Assembly: GCF_954871325.1 (NCBI RefSeq)
Contig: NC_088775.1
Location: 56,893,561-56,957,560 of the forward strand
Source of the DNA: Gordionus sp. m RMFG-2023
Taxonomy: Eukaryota; Nematomorpha; Gordioida; Chordodea; Parachordodidae
Reading direction: 5' to 3'
Length of the DNA stretch: 64,000 nucleotides
Below are positions 11,881 to 22,960 of the stretch, one piece after another. Below the pieces are notes generated by a model that ran no database searches, had not been told where the DNA came from, and was given only the letters and a program-made list of their open reading frames with translations. A program made the translations under genes and the position numbers. Within the stretch, counting starts at the first letter, position 1. The number at the start of each line of letters is the position of its first letter.

Positions 11881-12093
11881 TAGTGTTGTTAAACGACTCT
11901 TTTAAGCCCATTTTTGAAAAGGGCTAACTCAATATTAAATCCAAAAAATATTACGCAAGATTTTTCTTATATATGACACATAAGATTGGATATCTATTAA
12001 AGAAATCTCGAGGCTTAGGCAACCTTTTCTAGCTAAAATATTGGGTTAGCCGTTTTTAAAAATCGGCTCAAAACGAGCCTTTTAACAACAGTA
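11881..12093. mobile_element. hAT MITE (TAGTGTTGTTAAAC family), intact ends and target duplication
   Basis: A 213-bp element flanked by a perfect 8-bp duplication ATAATTAT (11873-11880 and 12094-12101). The ends are inverted repeats: left TAGTGTTGTTAAACGACTC, right (reversed) TACTGTTGTTAAAAGGCTC. The centre has no coding capacity. The 8-bp duplication and ends indicate mobilisation by a hAT transposase. Relatives lie at 17830, 34651, 36133 and 63638. Confidence 0.88.
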
Positions 12094-12239
12094 ATAATTA
12101 TGGAGGCTAATATCCAGACTTTTTATCATTAAAACATAACAAATTTAAGAATAGGAAATCAAATAGAAAGAGGTAATTAACAATTTGGATTTTAAAATTA
12201 TATACAGTTAATTCTTAAAAACGTAAAAATATGTTTATA

Positions 12240-12355
12240 AGGGTAGGTATTCTCCATAGAAATTTAAAACAAAATAGGAAAATAGAATAAATTTATAAAA
12301 ACCCAAAATTATGTTTATAGGGTAGGTATATTCCATATAAATTTAATAAAGGCAA
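12240..12355. repeat. Tandem duplication of about 75 bp
   Basis: The string ATGTTTATA(A)GGGTAGGTAT, followed by CCATANAAATTTAA, occurs twice about 77 bases apart. This is local duplication in AT-rich sequence. Confidence 0.6.
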
Positions 12356-12839
12356 CACTATACCCATCCTTATTATTCAATTAGTCAAATATAATATAAA
12401 AGTATAATAATTTATTAAGTTCCAATTTTGAGCGATAATACACAGATTTCGAGTTCATGGCTGAGCCGATTTTTTCAGTTTGGGCTGAACAAATTTTTTG
12501 GCTCACGCTCCAAGGTCGATCCGATTAGGCTGAACAAGGCGATATTACATCACTGCACATTATAGATATTCTGATCAGTCTATAAAATAAAGATTTTTAC
12601 ACCATGGTCTTCATTAAATACATAGACCCTTCGGTTGGCGAGCTTTAAATTATTCTAATCTAGATTGAGTTATTTTTATTAAGACAGATTCGATTATTAA
12701 ATGTTTAATTTAATATATACATATTATATAATATTTTAGTTTCAGGCCCTTGTAAATTGACAAACTTGATTAAAATAAAAATACTGTTTAGAGAATTTTT
12801 TTAGGAGACGCCATATAATCTTTTATTTCATAACAATAA

Positions 12840-13330
12840 TCAAAATGGGATGAGGAATCAAATTTGATTTGGGTGCTAAGAAACAAAAAAGAAACACGAA
12901 GCTACATTTATTAATTCTGAAAAGGGGCTATTTTAACACTCTAAAAATAAAAATATGATAGCATGCCCCACAAAAGAAATTCCAAAAATTCTCGATATCC
13001 ATCTCGATGATGAGCACATATTGTGATAAATGATAATATGCGAATGTTTTTTAGTTTAAAAAGGTCTTCAACGAATTGAGAATTTTAGTTTTCCACCAAA
13101 CCAAAATGGTAGATATTTTTTTGCTTCATTCCATTTGCTAAAACTTTCTAAAAATCAATTAGTCTATTATCGTTGGCTAGTGTACTTGATAAAGAAAGCT
13201 GCAATATATTGTTTTTGTTGTAAATTATTTTCAAATTCGACAAATTTCTCACGATTGCTTTTGTGATTAACATAGCATCCTAACCATAAGGATGTGTCCT
13301 AGGTAGGCTTAATTTAGATACTTAATTGCT
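12840..13330 (+). pseudogene. hAT transposase N-terminal remnant with TTF-type zinc finger
   Basis: After a basic start KFDLGAKKQKRNTK (about 12860), a frame at about 13093-13270 reads FPPNQNGRYFFASFHLLKLS, then KNQLVYYRWLVYLIKKAAIY and CFCCKLFSNSTNFS. The blocks G-R-x-F, R-W-L-x-Y, and C-F-C-C-K-L-F are those of the TTF-type zinc finger found at the N-terminus of ZMYM-like hAT transposases and domesticated relatives. The frame ends in a stop after SRLLL and the catalytic region that should follow is absent. No ends were found. Confidence 0.65.
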
Positions 13331-14730
13331 TTTTATTATAGGCTAAAAAGTATTTGAACGAGGGCACCCTATTTTGCCTTATCTTAAATATATGGTGGCA
13401 TTGTTATTTTTCATATGTATTCCCGTTTTTTTATTTTTTTCGTTTTTATTGGGTTTTATGTTTTTGTTGGTTTTTTTTCTTTTTTTAAAAAAAAAATTTT
13501 CCTTTGCTTTTCTGACAATTTAACCGACCCTAGAACATGGCCTAAAGGTTTTATTTGTTGATTGTAATAAATAAGTTTGTAAAGAATGAATTCTTTATTT
13601 TAATTTTAAAATATTCTCTTCTTAAATTCTAGTAGGTTAAGGTTTATGTTAGAATAAAGTGAATATTTTTTTAAAATTAATCCCTTATAATATTAATCTT
13701 AATCTTACTGCAAACAATGTAGTAAGGGAATTAATTTAAGACCCCATGATTGATCATGGATATTTTATTTAAATTATATAATACAAATTTAATATATTTA
13801 GTATGAAAAATAAATGATTAATAAACAAAGTTATAAAAAAAGACAATTTATCTCGAAAATAATTAGTAACAATCCCGATCCTCTATTATGGGTAATCCAA
13901 TTCCTAATTAAAATATGCTTACTGATTATTTCAATAAAATAAAATTTTGATAAAATAATTATAATATTCCATTTTTAAATTGAAAATATCACTAAAAAAA
14001 ATACAAAAATATGAAATAAAATTATTTACTTAATATTTTATTTTCAATGTAATGGCAGGAAAGAAACAAATATGATTTATTTTAAATAAAATTTAATTTA
14101 AATAATAAGTTAACATTATAAGAATAGTATAAAACAAACATATTAAACTATTACTTTTTATTTAAGATATTATAAAATAAAAATTTTAAATATAACTGGT
14201 TTACATTTATGGTTACATGTCCAAAAATCACAGATACAATATAACTCGTAGTTAAAGTTCCTCTATATTAACAACACAACTATTTTTCCACCAAGTGGTG
14301 TTTAACATTTTAGTCTATATTATTCTTTGATTATATTATTATTGTTAAATTTCTAGTTTCTAAAACTTTATTTGTAACTATTTTAAAAAAGTAACTTTGG
14401 CCTATAACAATTTACCATTTATAAACGCGTCTTTAACAATTTTAATTACATTTTTTGAATAAACTAAAATTTCAACATAAATTTTTTTTTGTAATTCTAT
14501 TTCGCCAATTTTAACAAAAAGCAAAATCATAATAAAAGGTATAAATTTTATTTAATACAAACTTGTTCTTCATATAATATTTTTTTAGGAAATTTTGTAT
14601 TCACTAAGCTTTTTCATTTTGTCTTAAGTTTAAAATTTTATCAGATAAATTGGGTTAACCACAATTTGAACATCATTAGAGTTCCTCGTGGGTGGAAGTC
14701 ACTAACTAACTGATCTAAAAGATCATCACT
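13331..14730. other. Gene-free AT-rich stretch; should hold later P450 exons or intron
   Basis: No transposase or P450 block could be identified on either strand. The minus strand here lies downstream of the last recognised P450 exon (15220), so further exons may lie here or beyond the left edge. I looked for the ExxR and heme-loop motifs and did not find them. Confidence 0.35.
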
Positions 14731-14734
14731 CGAT

Positions 14735-15055
14735 ATTTTCAAAATTTTTGAGTTAGAAGTGGATAATAACTTATTTATTCCTAATATATACATATATAAA
14801 AATAAAAACTAGATTAAATGATGTTAATAACTTTTTCCTATATTTTATTTTAAACTATGATGATTTTCTCATTTTAAAAATTCAAAATTTTTGAGTTAGA
14901 AGTGGATAATACTTATTTATTCCCAATATATATAAAAATAAAAACTAGATTAAAAAATATTAATTTTTCCCAAAATTATTGTCAAAATTAATCAATAACT
15001 TTTTCCTATATTTTATTTTAAACTTTAATGTTGACTTTCTCATTTTAAACATTTG
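14735..15055. repeat. Imperfect direct duplication of about 150 bp
   Basis: Two copies (about 14735-14880 and 14881-15055) share TTTTTGAGTTAGAAGTGGAT, AATAAAAACTAGATTAAA, ACTTTTTCCTATATTTTATT and CTCATTTTAAA in the same order. The second copy has an insertion of about 40 bases. It lies in the intron after the fourth recognised P450 exon. Confidence 0.7.
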
Positions 15056-15219
15056 CGCAAGTGGAGCACTTCAGTTCTAGGCCGACGATATTATCTTATT
15101 TTTGCTTTAAAATCTTAAAATAAGCTGAACTCTATTCAATTTTTGGTATATACACATATTTTTCTATAGTTTATATTTTTAAATTTTAACTCAAAAACCT
15201 GGTTTTATTTTACGTTTAC

Positions 15220-15403
15220 CGTTTGGATTCCTGATATCATCAGTTCTGTCACTGTTGTTAAAAGGTCATCCAAATGCAAATTCTTTTCTCTGGCTAATTT
15301 TAAGACAAAGCTTTCAGGTGTGGCATTAATATGATTAGAAGTTTGACTATTTAAAGGATCTTTGTATTTCCGCAAAGTTTTTAGGGTATATCTCTTACAA
15401 ATC
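15220..15403 (-). CDS. Mitochondrial-clan cytochrome P450, fourth recognised exon (I-helix start)
   Basis: The exon translates as ICKRYTLKTLRKYKDPLNSQ, then TSNHINATPESFVLKLAREK, NLHLDDLLTTVTELMISGIQT. It starts after CAG at 15404-15405, its first base completes the split Glu codon from the exon at 16277, and 61 further codons bring it to phase 0 before a GTAAAC donor at 15219. It covers the helix G-H linker and the start of the oxygen-binding I-helix. Family members usually read A/G-G-x-D-T-T here; this exon reads S-G-I-Q-T, so the usual acid is Gln. The second Thr would be in the next exon, which I did not find. The frame is open and the phase match strongly supports it as a real exon. Confidence 0.8.
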
Positions 15404-15581
15404 CTGTCATATTTTGAGAATATTTATATATTTTAATTATAGCATATTTTAATATAAAATAAATAAATCCATCTAAAAAGAAAACAAAATCAATTATATT
15501 TTTAAATATAAACACCTCAGGATAATATGACGGACAAGGAATCTCTCGGTATATATCAATTCACCTTTTAAACTAACTATC

Positions 15582-16102
15582 GTGGTCTGAAATATCCAGC
15601 CCGACCCGCTACCTGGTCTATCTAGGATTTTTTGGGCTGGTGGCCAAAAAATTAATGGGTCTAGTGGAGAAAAATAGTGACATCCAGCCCGCTTAGTAGA
15701 GATTAGAGAATATAAAACAATTATTTAAAGCCCAATTCTGTTAAAATAATATTTTTTATTGGCTTATAATTATAATGAATGACAAATTATTATTCGGTTT
15801 CTTATTTTTATTAATCTCAAAGCAAGGTCAAATTATTATTGGTAGAAATATGATATATTTGTAATGTATTAGACTTATTGATGAATTCTGATATCTGATA
15901 GTATAGTGTTTTTAATTTAACCACTCCTGAATATTACAAATAGGCCTTATATTTTAAAAAACCGCACGGATTTTAAAAACTGGGCTAGGCAACTTTAGTG
16001 AAAAATGAAACCGGTCTGGGTAAAAAATTGAAACAGGCTAGGGCCAGGTTCGGTAAATTCTCACCTAACCGGGATAGGCCTATTTTGTCATTTGCAGACC
16101 AC
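15582..16102. mobile_element. Candidate non-autonomous DNA transposon in a P450 intron
   Basis: Short inverted ends GTGGTCTGAAAT (15582) and, reversed, GTGGTCTGCAAAT (16102) bound 521 bases with GC-richer blocks just inside each end (15600-15690 and 15960-16080), in the manner of hAT subterminal repeats. I found no matching 8-bp target duplication, so the boundaries are tentative. Confidence 0.45.
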
Positions 16103-16276
16103 CTTTACCTATATGTTACATCTCTACTTTCGAAACAAATTTTTGATTATAAGTTGTTATTTTATAGCATGCTATTTTTTCTAAAAGAGTTTTCTCTTTC
16201 TTGGAAAAATGGAAATGGTAACTATATAATAAATTAAGCGACGAATAATAAACAAATTTATGATAATTTTATATAC

Positions 16277-16481
16277 TCAAAAATTCTCTCATGACTGTTG
16301 ATGAAAGCGATCCATGAAGGAGTGGGGAATATTTTCCACCAAGGAACACCTATCATTAACTTGTATTGAGACTCAAAGATGGTACAAGTATCGCTAATCA
16401 ATTGATCCATTTCTGTACTATTGTTGTTATTCGACAATTCAAGGCATCCCAATCTTTGGCCCAATAATGCCGATACTATAG
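16277..16481 (-). CDS. Mitochondrial-clan cytochrome P450, third recognised exon (helix E-F-G region)
   Basis: The exon reads IVSALLGQRLGCLELSNNNN, then STEMDQLISDTCTIFESQYK, LMIGVPWWKIFPTPSWIAFI, NSHERIF. WSLES-IVSALLGQRLGCL joined across the preceding intron matches the family pattern W-S-L-E-(S/C)-I-x-x-x-A-L-x-x-R-L-G-C-L, and W-K-x-F-P-T-P-x-W is typical of mitochondrial P450s. The acceptor is CCAG at 16482-16485 and the donor GTATAT starts at 16276. Length 205 bp: two bases complete a Ser codon and two start a Glu codon. No stops. An asparagine run (NNNN) lies in a surface loop. Confidence 0.85.
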
Positions 16482-16593
16482 CTGGTAATTAATTGGAAAA
16501 AAGAAAATAAAATATAAATACAGTTAGAAGCAAATCTTTCTAATAAAGTGATAAAATAAGAAGGCGGTCACTCTGAAAATGATTACATTCCCT

Positions 16594-17166
16594 CAGCGTC
16601 TACATGACAGGATTTTTAGAGGATGAACCCCCCCCCCCTTCAAAAACCTTTACCTACCTTTCTAAAAATATCCCACCGCCTTTGGCGGCCATGTTTCCCC
16701 ATTATTATTTCCACCTTTTTAATTATAATGATAATCTTTTCAGAGAATTTATAAAGGATAACTTAAATTAATCTATCTCTACTACCAACTATCTACATTT
16801 TGTAAATATAAAGGATTTATTTTTTAGATAATAAATTCAATTAAAACCTACATTATTTACAATTAATTCATTATTATAGCATTATGAGCTTGCTGAAATA
16901 TCTAAACCTTTTAAATTACATTTAAAACGATAGCAGAAAGTTTTATTTGGAAAACAATGTGTATGATTGTTTGCAATATATAGATTTGGTCCATGAATTT
17001 TATTATAATAGTTCTATAATAAATGCATTAATTTTTACAGCAATAAATTTTGTCCTATTATCTCAAAATTTAATAGATAAGCCCCATTAAAGCCGCCTAC
17101 CTCCCTACCTCCATCAAAAAAATAGGATGCAAACTGTTCCTACCCCTCCCGCTCACGTAGACGCTG
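16594..17166. mobile_element. hAT MITE inside a P450 intron, with perfect 8-bp target duplication
   Basis: A 573-bp element flanked by CATTCCCT (16586-16593 and 17167-17174). Its ends are inverted: left CAGCGTCTACATGACAGG, right reversed CAGCGTCTACGTGAGCGG. The interior includes a C11 tract near the left end and pyrimidine-rich blocks near both ends but no coding sequence. It lies between the second and third recognised P450 exons, well clear of both splice sites, so it should be removed with the intron. Confidence 0.88.
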
Positions 17167-17496
17167 CATTCCCTTAGTTTTATTTTTCTTCCAATGCACA
17201 CCTCGTTTGGAGGTTCATATATTTATTTTTTAACCTAGTATCTCCTCTTGATTATTATAAGGTTCTAACTCTAATATTTAGTTGAAATATAACTAGGGTT
17301 TTATAACATTCCAAAAAATCTGATTAATTTGAAGTATGCTTTTCTTTTTATGTAATAAACAAAGTTCCTATAATGTTAATTTTATTTAAACGGTACTTCT
17401 CTAAAATTAATCGTAGTGTTATTAGAACCTTATAATAATTTTGCCTCATTAAATTAAAATAATATCCAATGGATGTTAAGTAATAATCTTACTTAC

Positions 17497-17690
17497 ATTC
17501 CAGTGACCATCTTTGCAGGTAAACTATAAAATCTTTAATTTCCGAATTTTGATTTGATTTGGTGTGACGAATTAATTTTATTAAATCATCGGCAGTTTTC
17601 TCTTGCATCTCTATGAATGGAGATGCGGCGTTCACGTTCATCATTCTCTTTTGGATAGTTTTCCTCAAATATTGCCACTCTTCTCCTTGT
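17497..17690 (-). CDS. Mitochondrial-clan cytochrome P450, second recognised exon (helix C-D)
   Basis: The exon reads QGEEWQYLRKTIQKRMMNVN, then AASPFIEMQEKTADDLIKLI, RHTKSNQNSEIKDFIVYLQR, WSLE. W-Q-Y-L-R is the helix-C WxxxR motif, whose Trp and Arg contact a heme propionate. The 194-bp exon starts after AAAAG at 17691 and ends before a consensus GTAAGT donor (17496-17491). Its first base completes the Leu codon begun in the exon at 29040 and its last base begins the Ser codon completed at 16481, so the phase agrees on both sides. An open frame continues upstream to 17767, but that part is unlike a P450 and I treat it as intron. Confidence 0.88.
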
Positions 17691-17829
17691 CTTTTCATAT
17701 TAAATATATAATATTTTTTCATTTGCTGATTTTTATTCAGTTCTGAGGTCCTAAAATTTGGGGGCACACTATTATTCTAAAAAAATACGTAGGGGCACCC
17801 TAAAATAGGCAAAAAAAATTTTTCGCGAA

Positions 17830-18047
17830 TAGTGTTGTTCAAAGGATTTAGGTGGATTTTTCAAAATGGCTTGATTAAGATTTTAGCTAAAATATTATTA
17901 TATAAACATCGAGATTTAGAAAATAGATGTCCAGACATTTCTGCCTGCCATGTACAAAATCCTTAGGCTTACATAATGTTAATTTAGTTATAATCATAAT
18001 CAGGCAGTTTTTAAAAACAACCCGAATCTAGCATTTTAACGACACTA
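17830..18047. mobile_element. hAT MITE (TAGTGTTGTT family), decayed
   Basis: The left end reads TAGTGTTGTTCAAAGGATT and the right end, reversed, TAGTGTCGTTAAAATGC. The interior shares ATTTTAGCTAAAATATT and the CAGTTTTTAAAAACA subterminal block with the family. The flanking octamers TTCGCGAA and TTCACCAG agree at 5 of 8 places, consistent with an old target duplication. It lies in the long P450 intron. Confidence 0.7.
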
Positions 18048-19015
18048 TTCACCAGAATTTAAGGCGAAAATATTTTTTATAATTTTATAATAGTTTATAT
18101 AAACAATTATATTTCATAAAATAACTATTAGAAAGTTATCTAAAAATTGAAATATATAATGCCAGTTGTGTGTTGCTTAAAAAATGACGAAATTTTTTAA
18201 AATACATTTCATAATTATATAATAATTAAAATATAATCCACAAATAGTAGTAGATTAAAAATAATGTTGAAAACATTGTTCATTGTTTTAATAATATAAT
18301 ATATATAAAATAATGAATGATTGAATAAAAGAATGAATGACCACAATATTTGCCATAATCTTTTTTAATATTTTCAATAACCTTAATCGAAGGTTTCCTT
18401 GAACCAATTTCCAAGATTAGGTATCGCGTGCAGACTATGACTTGTCCGCCACTTTATACTGTATATAGAAATACCACTGGCTGAGAGGAGGCCTATTAAC
18501 TTTAATCCTCACTAAACAGAAAATATATATTTCATAAAACTTGCAAGTATATCCTCATATGTAATTTGTCTTCGGCTCTTTAACTTTTTCTAAATATTTC
18601 ATATCAGATAAGATAGCTAAATAGATGAAACGGCATAATATAGAATTATCGGCTATTTACTATTGTCCATTAGGCAGTAATAAATTGATTTCCATTGATG
18701 GCAGAGTGTCGTGTTTTCTTTCAATATTACTAATCCTATTTAATTATTTCATAAGCCATTCTCAAATGTTCTCCTTTAGATATAAAATAAACATTCATTT
18801 AGAAATTATAAAAGAGTAGGACCTACCGGTCAGGCCCTTAAACTATCGTAGAACTCGAATCCCTAGCTTTGATTTTTCAGCTTTAGGAAAACTGCATGTT
18901 TGTTTCTAACTTAAATACAAATTTGATAATTCAAATATGGGCGGGATCTGTATTCATATCTTTCTAATCGGGTAGACTGATCATTAAATTTTAAACTGTT
19001 GTTAGATTAGGTTAA
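18048..19015. other. Intron sequence, nothing recognised
   Basis: Part of the 11.3-kb P450 intron. AT-rich; no transposase, delimited element or tandem array seen. A small frame at 18625-18819 has no recognisable motif. Confidence 0.4.
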
Positions 19016-19375
19016 ATTTTTGAAATGCGTCACAATTATTCCAAAAACTGCGAAGATACCCATCGTATATCACCTTCCAATCTTCTACACCGAGTGCTCA
19101 ATTTAGGTGATATTTATTCAAAGTCTTTTAATTTTTTGTTAGATTGCCTCTATAAATATTTTGTCAATAAAGACTTAAAGTAATTAACACTGGTAACACT
19201 TTTTTATACCTTGGATACTGCTAAACATACCCGCTGATTTGAGCAATTTCAGGATATAATCGTTGGACATAGTGTTCAAAAGTGTGGTATCACATCATCT
19301 TTGTTCTCAGGCATGAAACTGGCGCTATCGCTAACTACAGAAATCCAATTTTTATCTGCAACTTTTCAAATTTAA
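19015..19375 (-). pseudogene. hAT-like transposase remnant (ZMYM/SCAND3-like)
   Basis: On the minus strand the pieces VVSDSASFMPENKDDVIPHF, TLCPTIIS, NCSNQRVCLAVSKV, NYFKSLLTKYL, KKLKDFE and LSTRCRRLEGDIRWVSSQFL follow in order. The pattern A-S-D-x-A-S-x-M, then C-P-x-x-x-x-x-x-C-x-x-x-x-x-x-L-x-x-S, then Y-F-x-x-S-x-K-R-x-x-x-F, then R-W-L-S corresponds to the RNase-H-fold part of this hAT subgroup. Several in-frame stops are present. The match is by eye and moderate. It sits in the long P450 intron in the same orientation as the host gene. Confidence 0.45.
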
Positions 19376-21880
19376 TTAGTACTTCTACTAATTAAAGCAA
19401 ATTAATTTTTATTAAAATTAATAATATGACCCCAATTTTATGTAAATAACTAAAACTGGTTTATTTGACCAGGTGCTCTTTTCATTGATTCTTGCTCTGC
19501 TTACTAAACTAATTTGTATATTATTTTATCTTTATTTGACACGGTTAGTCAAAATTAATATAATGTCTATCTATTAGATACGCTGTTTTAAGAACCATTT
19601 AAAATAGGGAAGGGTTAGTTTTTGGAATTAAAAATATACAATTACAATATTACACACTTTGTTTATAAATATTTTATATTTATTTTATAATAAAAAATAT
19701 TAATATTATACTGAAATACCATTAAAACCTATTTTTTTGGAAAAGAAAGGTTATATTTTTGACATACTGTGAGGAAAATGCCCCCCCCCCCTCCGAATAT
19801 AGCCCTTGGGGAGACTGGGTATCTTATGAACAAGAGGTTCTTGCAAGCCATAGAGTTTTCTTCTAAGGACTAAACTCTAATAGTTAATATTTTAACCAAA
19901 TATGTATAACTACTTTATATTATTTTAATATCGAATCACATATAAAATTTTTACAAACAATATAAGATTTATCCCCTCAAAGGTAATATTTGCAATTTAG
20001 CAAAAATAAAAAATAATAAAGGTTTTAAATATCCAATAATTATCTTATAAAAAAGATTACCCTATTCTATATAAAATTATTCTTTATTTGAACAAAAAAT
20101 ATTTTAACTACTATAAAATTATTTAAAAGGTAACGGGAGTCTGAGGCTACTTTTCAGAGGTTCATATGAACTTTTTGAGTATTATTTTTAAAATTTATTT
20201 TGCTTATTGAAATTTGAATATGGTTAGAAATTATATTAAAAAAAGAAACAACTAGCAAATAATGAAATCATTAATATATTTAATGAAAATTCATCTTTGA
20301 TAGCCGTTAAGAAAACAAACTTAGGTTATGCAACAGGAAATATATGTAAAGCAAGATTAATAATACAGCAAGATTTTAAATTGTCTATATCAATACAAAT
20401 ATTTAAGAAAGAGCAAGAAAATATATTATTCAATTACCTAATAAATGCATATAAAATATGGGCCCTTTTCATACGTAAATGCTCTTTTTGAGTATGGATT
20501 CTTTTGCAATTTTAATCAATTCTTTATTTGTTAAATTGTGAATAAATTTCACCAATTTTTTAATAATTATTTTCAATTATGGCTTCTTTTTATCAATAAA
20601 GTAGTTGCAATAATATATATTTCTATTTTATATATAAAAAAATCAATATTTATCAACTTAAAAGCGCCTCATAAAAAATAATCTTTTCCATGGTGTGCTC
20701 ATCCTCTTTTTAATTTTTTTTTTAGGAACTGTTATAAAAGTATAATTTTTTTAAATTTTTTTAGCTATAGCATAAATGTAAATAAGTGGAATAAAATGAG
20801 ATATTATTTATTTAATATTATCAACTAGTTTTAATTTTATTGATGTTTAACTTATAAGGCTGCATGCTCCCCAGTCTCCCCTTACTTTTATTCTGGAATT
20901 AAATAACTAAAATGTTTCCTCATTTAGTAAATTTGTAAGTCTTTACAGCGATTTAATTTAATTTATTTTTTTTTCATCAATCCACCAGCTGTCCCTGATT
21001 GAATTTTATGACCAACGTGCTAGATAAGATAAGATAAGATAAGATAAGTTTTGTTTTGGAAATTGGTGATTTCTTTTCAAATTAAATATTTCTATATTAT
21101 CAACAGGGAACTAATGATTATTTCTTTATTAAGGCGTGAGTTTCAACATTTATTTTAATTCAAAAAGGAACAGTTAATTCAAAATATTTTTGATAGATTT
21201 GAAATTCTTGGATTGACAATATTTTTTTAAATTTTTTAAGCTTATAAAGAGTATAGGATTTTAAATTATAAATCCAAAATTTCTTAATGATAAAATAAAA
21301 ATAGATTATTTTAAAAAATGAAAAAATTATTATGAAGATAATCATCTTGAAAAACATTTTGAAAAAACTTAAAAATGCCTAAATTTCATAAAGACAATTT
21401 TTAAAAATGGCATTAGATATAATTTAAAAGTTAAATGGGAATTCATACAGACCTAAGGTAAAAATTAAATTAATGATGGTTAAGCAAACCGTATTATTTT
21501 TTATTACATGTTGCCCCCATATAAAAACCTATTGAATAATGATTCTCCTTTAAGGCCGACTGGATAACCTAAACTTTTCGTTGATGATTGTTGTCTCAAA
21601 GCACAAGTATCAATTTTTATTCTATATTTTTGATATGTTTTAGCATGATGTGGGTTATAAATGATGTGAGTTATAAATTTTATTAACAAGGTTAAAACAA
21701 ATTAATCCAGCTGAATAACCAAGATCCAGATTACCACGTACTGTAAAAGTACCCAGGTTACTTTGTATTCACCTTCTCTTTCAGATGTAATTTTCAAATA
21801 TTATTTTTGCAATCTTTTAATATATATAAGATGGAATTAGACATATCTACATTTACTCAAAATTTCTGTAAGACCTTAAT
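19376..21880. other. Intron sequence, nothing certain
   Basis: AT-rich. Contains a C11 tract at 19781-19791 and five GATAA repeats at 21023-21048, which could be a retroposon 3' tail but have no identified body or target duplication. A 64-residue frame at 20297-20491 (AVKKTNLGYATGNICKARL) looks less low-complexity than its neighbours but matches nothing I know. Confidence 0.35.
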
Positions 21881-22830
21881 CTTAACATAACTTTAATACA
21901 TATATGATAAAAATGAGGACTAAGTTCCTTCTTAAATCCTTTAAGTCCTAATTTCTAATATAATCAATTTAAGTATAGACTCTAATTTCAAATATAATCA
22001 ATTTTAATATAGGCTTAAATCCTTTAAGACCTAAATTTCTAATATAATCAAATTTAGTATAGAATGTATTTTTAGACTAAATTCTAAGTTATACACTATT
22101 TTACTTTTCTGTTTCAATCTCCCCTTCTCTTATGTTAAATATATCCTCCATTTTAAATTATTATTTGTATCTTTAAAAAAAAATTTTTGCATAAGATGTA
22201 AAATTAGAATTCCATTTTATTTTTCTGTTATTATTTATTTATCTATTACATTACTCAATATTTTGGTAAGATCTTAATCTTAACATAACTTGTAAAATGA
22301 GGTCTAATACAATTAATTTTAGCATAGAATATATTTTTAGGACTAATTTAACTAAGTTATTCACCATCTTACTTTTCTGTTTAATCTCCTCTTCCCTTAT
22401 GTAAATTTTGGAACTAAGTTCACTAAGTTATCCACCATTCTATTTTGTGTTTTAATCTCCCCTTCTCTTAGATTAATTTAAAACTAAGTTTACTAAGTTA
22501 TTTTTATTTACTGTTTCTATCTCACCTTCTCTTATATTAAATATATCCTCCATTTTAGATTCCATTTTAAATTTTACTTTTCTGTTTAATCTCCCTTCCT
22601 CTTATGTTAATTTTAGTACTAAGTTAACTAAGTTATCCTTCATTTTATTTTTTGGGTTTTAATCTACCCTTCTCTTATAGTAATTTAAAACTAAGTTTAC
22701 TAAACTATCCACCATTTTATTTTATTTTTAAATCTCCCCCTCTCCTATAATAAATATATCCTCCATTTTAGATTCCATTTTAAATTATTATTTATATCCT
22801 TTTTAAAATTATTAAATTTAGCATTCAGAA
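21880..22830. repeat. Degenerate tandem repeat region, unit about 90-100 bp
   Basis: Blocks ACTAAGTTNACTAAGTTATC, CCACCATTTTATTTT and TTTTAATCTCCCCTTCTCTT recur in the same order about seven times, with the extra block ATATATCCTCCATTTTAGAT in some units. It is old and divergent, plus a short doubled T-rich unit just to the right (22878-22960). It lies in the long P450 intron; no coding content. Confidence 0.7.
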
Positions 22831-22960
22831 CTCCATCTTATTTTTTTATTTATTCATGTATTATTTGTCGGGTTCCTTTTATTATTATTTATTTTTTTTG
22901 TTTGTTTTCTTTTCCTTTTATTATTATTTATTTTTTTTGTTTGTTTTCTTTTCCTTTTAT

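Larger units (their letters stand above)
9268..12565. mobile_element. Composite element with about 150-bp inverted subterminal repeats
   Basis: Bases about 9268-9420 carry three loose repeats of the form AAAAATCGGCTCANCCTTGA. Bases about 12415-12560 carry their reverse complement, including shared strings GAACTCGAAATCT and TTGGAGCG. The similarity is imperfect but continuous for about 150 bases. Between them lie a LINE (9590-11697) and a hAT MITE (11881-12093) that inserted later. The likely reading is an old non-autonomous DNA transposon used as a landing site. Exact ends and a target duplication were not identified. Confidence 0.45.

Noticed and set aside
14640-14720. Minus-strand stretch LVSDFHPRGTLMMFKLWL considered as the last P450 exon
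   Set aside because: It lacks a heme-loop exon before it and does not fit the family's C-terminal pattern; the splice phase cannot be tested.
17691-17767. Upstream extension of the P450 frame (MPPNFRTSELNKNQQMKKYY) as coding
   Set aside because: The WxxxR region must join the exon at 29040 in phase 2, which the AG at 17691-17692 does exactly; the extension does not resemble a P450.
13340-17815. GGGCACCCTATTTTGCC at 13349 and GGGGCACCCTAAAATAGGC at 17792 as ends of one element
   Set aside because: The shared string is short and partly palindromic, the interval spans P450 exons, and no target duplication was found.
20297-20491. 64-residue frame AVKKTNLGYATGNICKARL
   Set aside because: No recognisable family, no splice or start evidence; kept only as a note within the intron entry.
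21023-21048. GATAA repeats as a retroposon tail
   Set aside because: No body with a matching target duplication could be delimited; probably a simple microsatellite.
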